NCBI GenBank assembly: GCA_012961925.1
Contig: DTYK01000139.1
Span: 1-22,236 of the forward strand
Direction of reading: 5' to 3'
Source: Candidatus Latescibacterota bacterium
GTDB lineage: Bacteria > Latescibacterota > MVCY01 > DTYK01
Length of the DNA: 22,236 bases
The position numbers were made by a program, and so were the translations under genes. Below are positions 1-9,609 of this stretch, in pieces (the first letter of the stretch is position 1; each line of letters opens with the position of its first letter). The notes beneath the pieces were generated by a model. That model was not told where the DNA came from, searched no databases, and saw only the letters and a list, made by a program, of their open reading frames with translations.

Positions 1-24
1 CCCCTACACCATAAGTAGCGCGGG

Positions 25-41
25 GGCTTAAATTTTTAGCC
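25..41 (-). terminator. weak hairpin downstream of the PorV-like gene
   Basis: Read on the minus strand, 11 bases after the PorV-like stop codon there is an imperfect inverted repeat. Its arms GGCT/AGCC are extended by three A-T pairs around one mismatch. It lies where a terminator for the three-gene unit would be expected, but no clear T-run follows, so it may equally be a chance AT-rich palindrome. The first bases of the window also contain the sequence CCCCTAC, which resembles the end of the palindrome at 12364-12423. Confidence 0.25.
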
Positions 42-52
42 GTTGGGTACTC

Positions 53-1072
53 TCAAAATATGAGCGTCGTCGAGACTCTGGAGGTATCCCTTACCTCATT
101 GAAGATATAAGCAAAATCGAAGCGAAAACCCATCCCAACGCGAAAGTCATGCCTTACGCCCAGTCCGAGCGAATAGCTTCGGTAGATCTCTGGCCCGATG
201 TTCTGCGAAAAGCCCACCCGGAGGGTCAGGGGATCGAGCAGAATCCACTCAGCCCCGAAGTGAATTATATCATCAGTATCTGCGTAAAGTGACTTCTCCA
301 GATCAAGCGCAAAGAGCAACCGCTCCGAGGCACTCGTCGACAGCCCCAGAACCAGCGATGAAGGAACCGACTCAGAATATTTCTCGCCCCGTGCCTCATT
401 ATTATACGAAACTGTGTTTAATATATCTCGTGCCAGAACGCCCAGGATCAGCTTATCGGTCGCCCGCCACTGGGCCCCAAGGTCAAGCCCAAATCCGAAC
501 CCATCCCCTCTGCTCCTCTCCTCTCCCCCATCAGAATTGTCCCCGAAACTGGACAGCCTCACCTTGAAGGTCGCCCCTAAGCGCAACCTGTCCAGAGGAG
601 GTCCCAAAACCCCCTCTGGGGTATACCCGTAGGCGGCAAGCAGAGTGGTCTCGCTGAGCACTTCGTCTCCGCTGTGTATGATCGCCTCCCCGTGGGCATG
701 ATTCTGCCAGAAGCTCTGCCCATAGGCAGCAAAATAGTACGGCACCAGTCCCATCTGGTCGGCGTACATAAAGGTTATCTCCCTGCCGGCCAGGCGGGTC
801 AACCCTGCCGGATTCCACAGGATAGTGTTGATGTCATCAGCAAGAGCCACATATGCCCCACCCATCCCCATCGGGCGCGCCCCATAGCCAATATCGACAA
901 AGGCTGAAGGAATGCCAGCCAGTCCACCATAAACCGAGGAGAACAATCCTGTGGCTACTCCGAGGACCGCCACTATCATTGAGAGACGAGCGGTGAGAGA
1001 CAGAAGATGAGAGCTGCCTCGAAGGATTTTTAAAATCCTTCTCTTTTCCTTCCTCTCAATCAGAACAATCAT
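53..1072 (-). CDS. PorV/PorQ-like outer-membrane beta-barrel protein
   Basis: A 339-residue protein predicted to sit in the outer membrane. After a charged N-terminus (about 30 residues) comes a hydrophobic signal segment (about 32-52). It is followed by the block MGMGGAYVALADD (68-80) and NPAG (87-90), the hallmark of the PorV/UPF0164 and FadL-like families. The rest alternates beta strands and ends in phenylalanine, as beta-barrel substrates of the BAM machinery do. In type IX secretion, PorV carries cargo to the sortase, and some relatives act in surface assembly. I chose the ATG at 1072 because GGAAGGGGGG lies just upstream. The longer reading frame to 1141 lacks such a site, and an internal ATG at 979 has none either. 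It is the last gene of a unit with the giant CRD protein 102 bases upstream, which suggests a role in its export or anchoring. Family assignment is fairly secure; the secretion role is inferred. Confidence 0.8.
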   Translation of the reverse strand: MIVLIERKEKRRILKILRGSSHLLSLTARLSMIVAVLGVATGLFSSVYGGLAGIPSAFVDIGYGARPMGMGGAYVALADDINTILWNPAGLTRLAGREITFMYADQMGLVPYYFAAYGQSFWQNHAHGEAIIHSGDEVLSETTLLAAYGYTPEGVLGPPLDRLRLGATFKVRLSSFGDNSDGGEERSRGDGFGFGLDLGAQWRATDKLILGVLARDILNTVSYNNEARGEKYSESVPSSLVLGLSTSASERLLFALDLEKSLYADTDDIIHFGAEWILLDPLTLRVGFSQNIGPEIYRSYSLGLGVRHDFRVGMGFRFDFAYIFNEVRDTSRVSTTLIF

Positions 1073-1099
1073 ATTCCCCCCCTTCCATAGAAAATCAAC

Positions 1100-1124
1100 T
1101 TTGGAGAAGATTATTAACTCCAAA
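1100..1124 (-). other. hairpin between the giant protein and PorV-like genes
   Basis: A perfect 7-bp inverted repeat (TTTGGAG/CTCCAAA) with an 11-base AT-rich loop lies in the 102-base gap between the giant-protein stop and the PorV-like start. No T-run follows it directly. It could be an attenuator, an RNA-stability element that sets different levels for the two genes, or chance. This is the largest gap inside the three-gene unit. Confidence 0.3.
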
Positions 1125-1174
1125 ACAACCATCTTTATCAACCACCACGAAGTTACTGAGAATTCCTCCCTCCA

Positions 1175-4100
1175 TTATTTGACGAGGACGATTGTCTTCA
1201 CCACTTCCTTCGTTCCGCTGGCATCCTCTGCCTGGATACGAACAATGTACCGACCATTCCTGGCCTCCCTCCCTGAATCCGTCGTCCCATCCCAGGTGAC
1301 CCATTGTTCGACTTTCTCCTGGTCCTCATTCTCTATCAGGGTCTTGACAAGCACGCCAACCATGTTGTAGATCCTGATCGTCACAAATGGTGTCCGCGCA
1401 TTATCAGATGACAACCTGTAGGAGATCCTCAACCCATCCCCCACCTGCGGCGAGAAAGGATTCGGGCTGAAAGAGAGATCATGGATGCCCAAGGGCTCGG
1501 ATTCCATAATAACCGCATATTGAGCGTATTTACCCAGTATACTCCCCGGCACCTTTGCCACGATAAACGATCCTGCATCGGAAGTGATCGACTCTGTTTC
1601 AAGCCTCACCCAGTCGAGTTCCTCCTTATCCCAGTATCTGATAGATAACCTCTCTGGTGGTTCTATGCCTCCCGGCAGTGGCAACTTAAGTTTGAAGTCT
1701 CTATCTCTGAACGGATTAGGCACACTGAGCCTGATCTGGTAAACCTTGCCGAGGACCTCTGAAGTCGGGGTATACCTCTTAATGGGAGGGATGCCTGGTC
1801 TGCTCAGGTAGGCCCGGGTTGTTGTCCTCACGGAACCACCGGGCAGTGTGAGCGAGAAGCCCTCCCCGTCATCGAAGGTCACGTCACGATCGGTCGGAAT
1901 CAATTTCTGGTAGACTGAGACCGACCACTCCGTTTTGATCTCGTTCACGGAGGCTATGATCCTGGCCTCGCCAATATAGGAATCTCTCGGATCGAAGGTT
2001 CCCTCTACGATGGTACCTGCCCCTGCAGGTTCGACCGACCAGGTGGGTTTAATTGACACATCAAATCTCTGGCCATCCGGTGTTGTCCCCTCACCGCTGA
2101 CAAAGAAACGATGAGTTAACGTGGCATCAAGCTCTTTCTTCACATCGCCGACGAACTTAACCTTCTCAAGCGTGATCTGTTTCACATCGACGGTGGCCAC
2201 AGCAATCGCATAGACGTTGTGCAGACCTACCTTTACCTTTACCTGGATGGTGCCAGGGAACTCCCCGGAACTGAATCTCGCGCGACGGGGATCCTCCTCG
2301 GGTATCACCCTGGCCCCGTAGTTGAGCGGATCATCAGACACAAGCTCCCAGACCACATCTCTCCCTTCCGAGATCACAGGGTCAAGCAGGCTCCCGATTT
2401 CATCGTATCCGTGAACCTCAAGTGTAATTTCCCCATTAAGTCCTAAAACCGAGATTTTCGGTTCCAGCTCTGCTACTGCCAGGATCCCTTGGGAGGTGAT
2501 CTCCACTTGATATGGGGTGCTCTCACCTGAATAAGTCAGCAGGGCGTCTGTGGGGGTTACATGCTTTGAGTAGAAACGTCTCAGTTTAGCCTGCGCTTTA
2601 ACGTAGTAGCCTAACTCTCCAGACCTGTTCTGTGGGTAGATGGTTGAGACGAAAGCCGTCTCCTCCGGCTTCATTGCTCGTGCCAGATAGATCGCCTGCC
2701 CTACCCCCTTCACGTAGAGGTCAAAGCTGGTCCAGATGGCGGGATCGGCAATGGCCGATGAGACCAGGATCCTGATGCTATCGGTTGCAGCAGCCGAGAC
2801 AACAGGAACGTGCCTTAAAGGAAGAATTATCTCCTCAGTGCGGGCCTCGGCAGAAGTTAGGGACACCACCCACGGCCTCGGCGGTATTCTATCTCCAGTG
2901 CCTAAGATGCTGATTCTGTAGTCCCCCGCCGGAAGATTATCAGGTGTATCGCAGATCCCCGTAACATCCGACACAAGGCTGAGATCCACACCTTCGCCCT
3001 TCACCCTTACGTTGACACCCTCCAGAGGGGTGACACCATCCTCGGTCAGCTTGAACTTGATCTGTCCGCTCGGAAAGTCATAGTTCCATCTGGCACCCGC
3101 CTCTGTGAGCTCTATCAGACCGGAAAAGGCCGCTGGGAAACCCTTCACCCTCACCTCTATGCGGTAACTCTCAGGGGTGATCAGCCCGGTAAACTGATAT
3201 CTCCCCTGGGTATCGGTCACCGTAGAATCAGTGAATGAAAGGTCATGAGATCGGACGATTACAACGGCACCTGAAATCCCCTGAAGACCATGTGATACAA
3301 TACCTTCAATATCAGCAAGTCTTATCTCAGGGGTGAGAAGGAAATCCAATCCCTTCAAAGATACACCCGGCGGAAGCGTTATGTCAAAACTGTCCGGTTG
3401 AGCAGCAAAGGACGGTTTAACGGCCCGGATCACATACTGTCCCGGATTCAGCCCCGCGAAGAGATACTTGCCGTCCGAAGAGGTCGTATCAGCCAAGGAT
3501 ACGGGACCCATCAGGGAGACAACGGTTCCTTCAAGGCCCGTTCCTGTCTTGCTGTTGGTGACCGTTCCAGAGATGGTTCCGCTTATGGCCGTCAGGCTGA
3601 AGGAGAGGGCGACCGGACGGTTATTGGCGACGCTGACGTCCCCGACCCTCTTGCTCTGGTAGCCTGAGGCCTCAGCGAACAGGGTATAGATACCATCAAC
3701 CAACTTCTCAAAAGCGAAAGACCCGTTTGCCAGCGTCTCTGTGGTAAGGGTATCGCCATCGGTGACGATGTAGACCGTCGCCCCCTCCACAGGTTCTCCC
3801 TGCTCGTCTGTCACGATACCGCTTATGGTGTTGCTTATACCTCTCCCGTGGAAATCCACGATCGCGGCTTGGCCAAATGAGAGGCTCAACTCCCTTGGAG
3901 AGTCTTCGATGGCAAAGCCTGACGCTGTCACGCTGATCCGGTAAGCTCCGGGAAGTAAACCCACCAGAGAATAAGCGCCATCACTCCCGGATCTGGTCTC
4001 TGAGGGTGCACCGCTCTCTAAGTTCTGCGCAACTACCACTGCATTCGCAATAGGTGTATCCAAATAGAGGACGGTACCACGAACAGACGCCGTTTCCACC

Positions 4101-7100
4101 AGTTTAAGATCCTTCAGCAGGAAGGCGCCACCGACTACGTTCTCAGTGGGACTGGCGAGGGCACCGATCTGGGCCATCAGGGAATATAGGCCGGCGGGGA
4201 GCATCAGGGCATAGTCTCCGAAGGCGTCGGTGGTGTCCACCACTGCCCTCCCCGAGCTGTCCGTAGCCCTCACCACAGCCTGTGCAACTGTCTGACCTGT
4301 AGATTCATAATAGACGGTTCCATAGATCGTGTTCGGAGAGGGGATCAAGACAACATCAAGGACTTGTGACCCTCCTGATATGTCAATTGCACCTGTCTCA
4401 TATCGCTCGTATCCCTTCTTGCTCACCGTAAGTCTGTACTGGACATCCGGCGTCAGACCTGTCAGGGCAAATCCGCCTGCCTGGTCCGTCGTATCTGCAG
4501 CAACAAAGCTCCCGTCATCCCATCTGGTAAGCCGCACAACCGCATTCCTGATCTTGAGCCCTCCAGAGGTAACCGAACCCGAAATCGTATACTCGAGCTT
4601 CTTTATCTGGAAGTCCCTCACGCTTTCCTCATCCCTTCCAAGGCTCACGTGCTCAGCCACAGCCGAGTAACCGGACTTCTCAACGGTTATCTGATAGTCG
4701 CCTTCATACAGGTTGAGGAACGCATAATTACCATCCGGATCCGTAGTGGTGGTCAGATAGCCATCAATACGCACTATAGCATCTTTAATTCCCTCACCGG
4801 TCTGGCCCTCGATGACCCTTCCCGAGATGGAAGAGGTATGTACGCCGACCGTTAATATTATCGGATCCGGGCTCACCGTTGTCACTGACACCCTGGCCTT
4901 TACATTCTCATAACCTTCTGGATCCAGGCTGGTGGCAACGATATAATCTATCTCAGGAGAAAGCCCAACTATACGATAATCTCCATTCTCATCGGTGGTA
5001 TCACTCCCCATGCTCTTAGCATCAGCAGAGATGGCCACGACAGGTACATCTGGCAGGCCATCACCACTTATCGAATCGACCACGCTGCCTGTCAGTGTTA
5101 TCTCAACGCGTTCGAGCTTAAGCGAGGCACCGAGGTCTTTCACCTCTCCCAGTCCGACGGCAATATCCAGGGATTTGGAGATATACTTCGGCTTGCTGGC
5201 ACTGACCCTGTATGTGTCATCGTACATGTTTGAAACGGTGAAGCTCCCATCCGGTTGGGAGATCACACTGTATGTATGGGTTGGATCCTGGCCAGTAACG
5301 GTGATAACCGCCCCCTGGACACCAACGTCTCCCCTTATTGAAGCAGTATGAACGTTCACAATGACCTGGGTGAACGTAGTATCCTCATCACCTGTCATGA
5401 TCGACTTCGGCATCGCAGTATAGCCCTTGCGCATGATATCCGCACCGATGAGGTAACTTGCACCGGGTGAAAGCCCGGAAATGACGAAAGAATAACCTTC
5501 TTCCTCTCCGGTTGTGACAATCCTGGTCCCGATATCCTCGGATGAAACCTTCACATTTATGCTCTGGGGCAACCCTTCGGTTGTCCCTTTCTGGTTTATC
5601 ACCGCTCCTTTTATAACCCTCTGAACCGGCTCCATGGGGAAATTTGCATCCTCGGTCCCGAGGACGACCTTCAATGTATCGATAGAGGATAGATATCCTG
5701 TAAGCTCGGCCGTTAGGGCGAAGACCTGCTCCAGGTCGGCGAGGTTCTCAATCCTGTAGCGCCCGCTGGCATCCGTCACTGCGCTCCCGACGTTTCCAAG
5801 CCCGTCGTCGGCCGTGACCATCACGCCCTTCAGTCCGATGGTCTCGTCCGACGCCAGATATACCCTGCCGCCTATCAAACCGAGGTTTTTCTCCAGAACA
5901 AAGTCTATGTCGGTCGGTTGCTCGCCAGGACCAAGGGAGAGGGAGACCAAGTCAGGACTGCTGGAATAGCCCCTCATAACGACCTTGAGCTCGTAATCCC
6001 CGATAGAGAGATGGTCTATGGTATAGCTCCCGGTCTCATCTGTCACACCATACACCGTTTCACCCGTCGAAATGAGAGTGGCCATAACTGTCGCTCCTGC
6101 CGGTCCCTCAACTCTTCCGCTTATGGACCCCGCCTTCGGCGTTAACTGGAGATCAGCCAGCATCTTAGAGATGCCACCGGGTAGAGCTATGTTCTGTACA
6201 TCCCTGGCTACGTATCCCTCTTTTGTCAGCGATAGAGTGTAGGTCCCTGGAAGCAGATCCAAAAGGCTAAAGCTCCCATCCTCGGCAGTAGAGACGGTTC
6301 CGCCGGTCTCTGTGGCACTTTCCGTCGCCACTATTCGAACGCCCGCTATTCCAAGCCCCGTCACCCCATCCACTACCGACCCGATGATGGCAGATAGGTT
6401 ACTCTTCAGACTCAGATCAACATCCCTCATCTTCTGACCTGGAAGCAGGGTCTGCTCCATCGGACCGGGGGATATATAGCCGGGTTTGGCAGCCTCGAGG
6501 GTATACGTCCCAGACTCAAGGCTCAGGCGATATTCTCCCCGCGCATCGGTCAGGGTGGATGTGACCTTCCCTTCTCTGCTGGCCTTCACCGTAGCCACTG
6601 GTATCGGGCTACCTTTAAGGTCTACAACCCTGCCGCTGATCTGTGCAGGCAGAGCGTCCAGCTCGATCGAGACCGCTTCCGTGCCCCCAACAGGCACTAT
6701 CCCTGTCTCAACGCTGCCCCTGGAGTAACCCGCCTTGGAAGCAGAGATTTGATATGCCAACTCAGGGAAGACCGCCACGATGAAATTGCCGGCAACATCG
6801 GAGACGGTCGAATAGGTCAGAGCTGCATCACCCTGGCCCTGAATGGTCACTTCTACCTTCCTGAGCGGACTCACGCCGTCGGTGATCGTCCCTCTCAAGT
6901 AGCCAATATACTCCGTCAGATGGAGGTCCCTTCCACCCAGCGTCACGCCAGGGCCGACCACTACGGACCTCAGGGTATCCGGGACGAAACCCGTCTTTGA
7001 GGCTATTATATCGTATGTTCCAGGAGGTACGCTGAGTGAGAACTCACCCATGGCATCGGTCCTTGTCGTAACTTCGGTAGCAACCCCTTCCGCCTTGACA

Positions 7101-9568
7101 GTAGCATCAAAGACCAGGGAACCTCCACTCATCACAGTCCCGCTTATGACACTGGCATTTGGCACCAGCAGAAAATCAATCCCGGAGATCGTCTCCCCAG
7201 GGCCTAATGTGATCTTCTGTGGATCGCCCGAAAGATAGCCCGACTTTGACACATTAATCAAGTGGGTGCCGGAAAGAACCTTCAGCTCATAGTACCCACT
7301 TGCATCGGTAAAGGTCACCTTACCACCAGCCTCAACCCGTGCCTCTGCTATACCTGCGACACCGTCCGATGTGACTCTGCCGCGTATCACGCTGTTGTCA
7401 GGTACGAGCGTGAAGTCAAGCCCTGCCTTTGTCTCTCCGACCGAGACCGTCACCCCCACCGTCACACTCAGACCTGGCGGGGAGGTATAGCCAGCCTTTC
7501 TGGCAGTGAGCACATAGCTGCCGCTCGGCAAACTGAGGGTATACTCACCATAGGTGTTCGTTAAGGTGCTAACAGGATTTCCCACGCTGGGGGCTGCCTC
7601 GACCGTCACATCCGATATCGGGCTCTTACCGTCTGTCACTTTGCCCTTGATAAAGTTTGCCATCGCGGAGAGAACAAGATCTATTCTCACATTTGCACCC
7701 AATACGGTCTCCCTCCTGGGGCGTGGGCTCACATATCCCAGCTTGCTTGCCGTGAGGCTCCACTCACCAGGTGACACCTTTATCACATATGACCCCTCAG
7801 CATCGGTCATATCCGTGAAGACCGTCCCCTGTGTATCCTCCACCCTCACCTCAACCCCCCAGAGGGGATTCCCATCCGGATCGGTTGCGACGCCGTAGAT
7901 CTGAAACTTGTTTTCAGCAATCTGTAAGGTATCCAGATTGACGTTCTCACCGCTCTTTATCGATCTGGCAAGGGTTGTAGAGGTGTAACCTGTCTTGCCT
8001 GCGGTTATCTCCCACTCTCCGGCCGAGACGCTGATGCTGAAGTTCCCATTGGCGTCGGTAATGGCCGATTTTGTAGCGCCATCCGATGACCTCAGCCCCA
8101 CCGTTGCCCCATCCACAGGGATGTTGCCTGCACTGCTGTCCACAACGGTCCCGTAGAATCGGCTTGGGCTTGGTGACAGCCATATGATGTGTTCCACATC
8201 CCCCCTCTCATCCTCCGACTCAGGATAGGGATCCTCAACCGCAACCACCGTATCGACCTCAGTCTCATAACCTTCCTTTTCCCCCGTGATGGTATATGTT
8301 CCGACCGGGATGATCTTCTCAAAATGTCCGGTCTCGTCTATGAGGATAGGTGTGATATCAACAGACCCATCTATGGGGCTGATCTTCACGGAGGTATAGG
8401 GAAGTTCCTGTCCTGTGTGGGAGTCCCTTGTCCTGATGTCGAGCGTAGCGACGGGGATGTCATAGAAAAAAGAGGTGGTATCAGAGGTGGCCGCATTGCC
8501 CTCGCCGTCCTCTGCGGTCACCTTCCAGACGTACTTTGCGTTGATCAGGAAATATCGGGCCTCCAGGTCAACAAGCGTGTTGGACGTGACAGCGTCCCAC
8601 ACCGGATAGAGGCCCTCACTTCCTCCCACCACCTCCCTGTACTCCGAGAGAAAGAGATGATAGGAGACGGCCTCGGGGACCTCGCTCCACTGGAAAGTGA
8701 TGATCTCATCGTCCTCATAATTGAGGGAGTCGCCTCTGGCCGGATAAATATTTTGCGGGGCCGATAACTCCACCGGCCTGACCAGCCAGAAGTCCTTCGG
8801 AGTCGAGGTCACCTCCGAACTGGTCGCCAGGGTGTTCCCATAGTTGTTAAGCACAATCCAGTTATATGTATTTCCTACCACGAGCGGCGGTGCTGTGCCA
8901 ATGAAGCTACCCGAAGGATCGGGTTCACCGTAGCCAAGGGAACTCTCGGGTGTGATGGCCATCCAAATTACATTTGCACCTTTGACCCTCTGTTCCCCAT
9001 CGGTCTTCTCGATCTCGAAAGGTTGATCCGAAACGATGATGTGATAGTAAGGGACACCAGGATTTGGTTGCCAGGAGAAGACAGGGGCAGGAGAAGTCAC
9101 CTCGCCAACAGGTGCAACCATCGTGACTCCAACATCTGACTCTACCGCCAATTGGAATTCAATCGATGACCTGGTACCATCCGTAGAAACGATGACGCAG
9201 TAGTAAAGTCCTATACCCATTCCCTCATCTACGGGCCTGAAGGTGAGACTGCCCACTCCCTTAGTCTCGGTGGAATCAGGATAGTTAGCAGGATTCCCAC
9301 CTCCAGGGGAGCGGCTGTATCTCATGTAGGCTTCAACATCCCCCATCCATTGAATGGTGACCTCCTCGTCCTGACCAAGCAATTCCAGGGGGATCAGCGT
9401 CAGTACAATGTCGGCGGTAAGGTTTTCAGAACTCGACAGGACCTTGGCATTGAGCCCGCCAAAGTCAACAGTTTCGGCAGCACCTGGAGTTGCCACAAGA
9501 AGAATGCTGGTAAAGACCGCCAACAGAGGAGATGTCCACCTTGTAACTCTGCCCATCCTCAGGATCAT
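1175..9568 (-). CDS. giant secreted protein with about 22 carboxypeptidase-regulatory-like domains and a FlgD-like C-terminal domain
   Basis: A 2797-residue secreted or surface protein. Residues 1-31 form a Sec signal peptide (positive N-terminus, hydrophobic core, likely cut after TPGAA). Residues about 35-145 look Ig-like, and 150-260 and 268-372 look like fibronectin-III domains with FSWQ/FQWSEV strands. Residues about 374-2253 hold roughly 22 tandem CarboxypepD_reg-like domains of about 85 residues. A non-repetitive stretch (2254-2692) includes a ZU5-like segment with LTLPGGSV near 2575. The last 105 residues (2693-2797) are a FlgD Ig-like domain with SPNPFSP, IRIYNMVG, WDGTTDSG and RNGRYIVRI, the type of C-terminal domain used as a type IX sorting signal in FCB bacteria. 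The ATG at 9568 has an AAAGGAG site 7 bases away. No catalytic domain is visible, so adhesion, cell-surface or carbohydrate-binding roles are likely but unproven. It lies 41 bases after the outer-membrane protein gene in the same unit. Confidence 0.9.
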   Translation of the reverse strand: MILRMGRVTRWTSPLLAVFTSILLVATPGAAETVDFGGLNAKVLSSSENLTADIVLTLIPLELLGQDEEVTIQWMGDVEAYMRYSRSPGGGNPANYPDSTETKGVGSLTFRPVDEGMGIGLYYCVIVSTDGTRSSIEFQLAVESDVGVTMVAPVGEVTSPAPVFSWQPNPGVPYYHIIVSDQPFEIEKTDGEQRVKGANVIWMAITPESSLGYGEPDPSGSFIGTAPPLVVGNTYNWIVLNNYGNTLATSSEVTSTPKDFWLVRPVELSAPQNIYPARGDSLNYEDDEIITFQWSEVPEAVSYHLFLSEYREVVGGSEGLYPVWDAVTSNTLVDLEARYFLINAKYVWKVTAEDGEGNAATSDTTSFFYDIPVATLDIRTRDSHTGQELPYTSVKISPIDGSVDITPILIDETGHFEKIIPVGTYTITGEKEGYETEVDTVVAVEDPYPESEDERGDVEHIIWLSPSPSRFYGTVVDSSAGNIPVDGATVGLRSSDGATKSAITDANGNFSISVSAGEWEITAGKTGYTSTTLARSIKSGENVNLDTLQIAENKFQIYGVATDPDGNPLWGVEVRVEDTQGTVFTDMTDAEGSYVIKVSPGEWSLTASKLGYVSPRPRRETVLGANVRIDLVLSAMANFIKGKVTDGKSPISDVTVEAAPSVGNPVSTLTNTYGEYTLSLPSGSYVLTARKAGYTSPPGLSVTVGVTVSVGETKAGLDFTLVPDNSVIRGRVTSDGVAGIAEARVEAGGKVTFTDASGYYELKVLSGTHLINVSKSGYLSGDPQKITLGPGETISGIDFLLVPNASVISGTVMSGGSLVFDATVKAEGVATEVTTRTDAMGEFSLSVPPGTYDIIASKTGFVPDTLRSVVVGPGVTLGGRDLHLTEYIGYLRGTITDGVSPLRKVEVTIQGQGDAALTYSTVSDVAGNFIVAVFPELAYQISASKAGYSRGSVETGIVPVGGTEAVSIELDALPAQISGRVVDLKGSPIPVATVKASREGKVTSTLTDARGEYRLSLESGTYTLEAAKPGYISPGPMEQTLLPGQKMRDVDLSLKSNLSAIIGSVVDGVTGLGIAGVRIVATESATETGGTVSTAEDGSFSLLDLLPGTYTLSLTKEGYVARDVQNIALPGGISKMLADLQLTPKAGSISGRVEGPAGATVMATLISTGETVYGVTDETGSYTIDHLSIGDYELKVVMRGYSSSPDLVSLSLGPGEQPTDIDFVLEKNLGLIGGRVYLASDETIGLKGVMVTADDGLGNVGSAVTDASGRYRIENLADLEQVFALTAELTGYLSSIDTLKVVLGTEDANFPMEPVQRVIKGAVINQKGTTEGLPQSINVKVSSEDIGTRIVTTGEEEGYSFVISGLSPGASYLIGADIMRKGYTAMPKSIMTGDEDTTFTQVIVNVHTASIRGDVGVQGAVITVTGQDPTHTYSVISQPDGSFTVSNMYDDTYRVSASKPKYISKSLDIAVGLGEVKDLGASLKLERVEITLTGSVVDSISGDGLPDVPVVAISADAKSMGSDTTDENGDYRIVGLSPEIDYIVATSLDPEGYENVKARVSVTTVSPDPIILTVGVHTSSISGRVIEGQTGEGIKDAIVRIDGYLTTTTDPDGNYAFLNLYEGDYQITVEKSGYSAVAEHVSLGRDEESVRDFQIKKLEYTISGSVTSGGLKIRNAVVRLTRWDDGSFVAADTTDQAGGFALTGLTPDVQYRLTVSKKGYERYETGAIDISGGSQVLDVVLIPSPNTIYGTVYYESTGQTVAQAVVRATDSSGRAVVDTTDAFGDYALMLPAGLYSLMAQIGALASPTENVVGGAFLLKDLKLVETASVRGTVLYLDTPIANAVVVAQNLESGAPSETRSGSDGAYSLVGLLPGAYRISVTASGFAIEDSPRELSLSFGQAAIVDFHGRGISNTISGIVTDEQGEPVEGATVYIVTDGDTLTTETLANGSFAFEKLVDGIYTLFAEASGYQSKRVGDVSVANNRPVALSFSLTAISGTISGTVTNSKTGTGLEGTVVSLMGPVSLADTTSSDGKYLFAGLNPGQYVIRAVKPSFAAQPDSFDITLPPGVSLKGLDFLLTPEIRLADIEGIVSHGLQGISGAVVIVRSHDLSFTDSTVTDTQGRYQFTGLITPESYRIEVRVKGFPAAFSGLIELTEAGARWNYDFPSGQIKFKLTEDGVTPLEGVNVRVKGEGVDLSLVSDVTGICDTPDNLPAGDYRISILGTGDRIPPRPWVVSLTSAEARTEEIILPLRHVPVVSAAATDSIRILVSSAIADPAIWTSFDLYVKGVGQAIYLARAMKPEETAFVSTIYPQNRSGELGYYVKAQAKLRRFYSKHVTPTDALLTYSGESTPYQVEITSQGILAVAELEPKISVLGLNGEITLEVHGYDEIGSLLDPVISEGRDVVWELVSDDPLNYGARVIPEEDPRRARFSSGEFPGTIQVKVKVGLHNVYAIAVATVDVKQITLEKVKFVGDVKKELDATLTHRFFVSGEGTTPDGQRFDVSIKPTWSVEPAGAGTIVEGTFDPRDSYIGEARIIASVNEIKTEWSVSVYQKLIPTDRDVTFDDGEGFSLTLPGGSVRTTTRAYLSRPGIPPIKRYTPTSEVLGKVYQIRLSVPNPFRDRDFKLKLPLPGGIEPPERLSIRYWDKEELDWVRLETESITSDAGSFIVAKVPGSILGKYAQYAVIMESEPLGIHDLSFSPNPFSPQVGDGLRISYRLSSDNARTPFVTIRIYNMVGVLVKTLIENEDQEKVEQWVTWDGTTDSGREARNGRYIVRIQAEDASGTKEVVKTIVLVK
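2810..8449 (-). repeat. array of about 22 tandem CarboxypepD_reg-like domain repeats
   Basis: This stretch encodes residues about 374-2253 of the giant protein. Each unit follows the same plan: a strand of type I-x-G-x-V, then GV/A-x-V, a TD-x-x-G-x-Y turn, a P-G-x-Y-x-L hairpin, and K-x-G-Y before a variable linker ending in the next domain. Copies differ widely in sequence, with no near-identical DNA blocks, so the array is old and diversified rather than recently expanded. Unit count and edges are by eye; the first and last copies are the most divergent. Confidence 0.8.
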
Positions 9569-9609
9569 ATCGTTGCTCCTTTCTTCCGTAATGGGTGGAA
9601 GGGCTTCCC

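Noticed and set aside
2810..8449. Recent repeat expansion or phase-variable slippage in the giant gene.
   Set aside because: By eye, the repeats share only protein-level motifs; no near-identical DNA units or short tandem tracts that would support recombination or slippage were found.
8189..8767. 192-codon plus-strand open frame opposite the giant gene.
   Set aside because: It lies wholly antisense to a well-supported coding region and shows no recognisable domain, signal sequence or ribosome binding site; low-stop shadow frames are expected in this composition.
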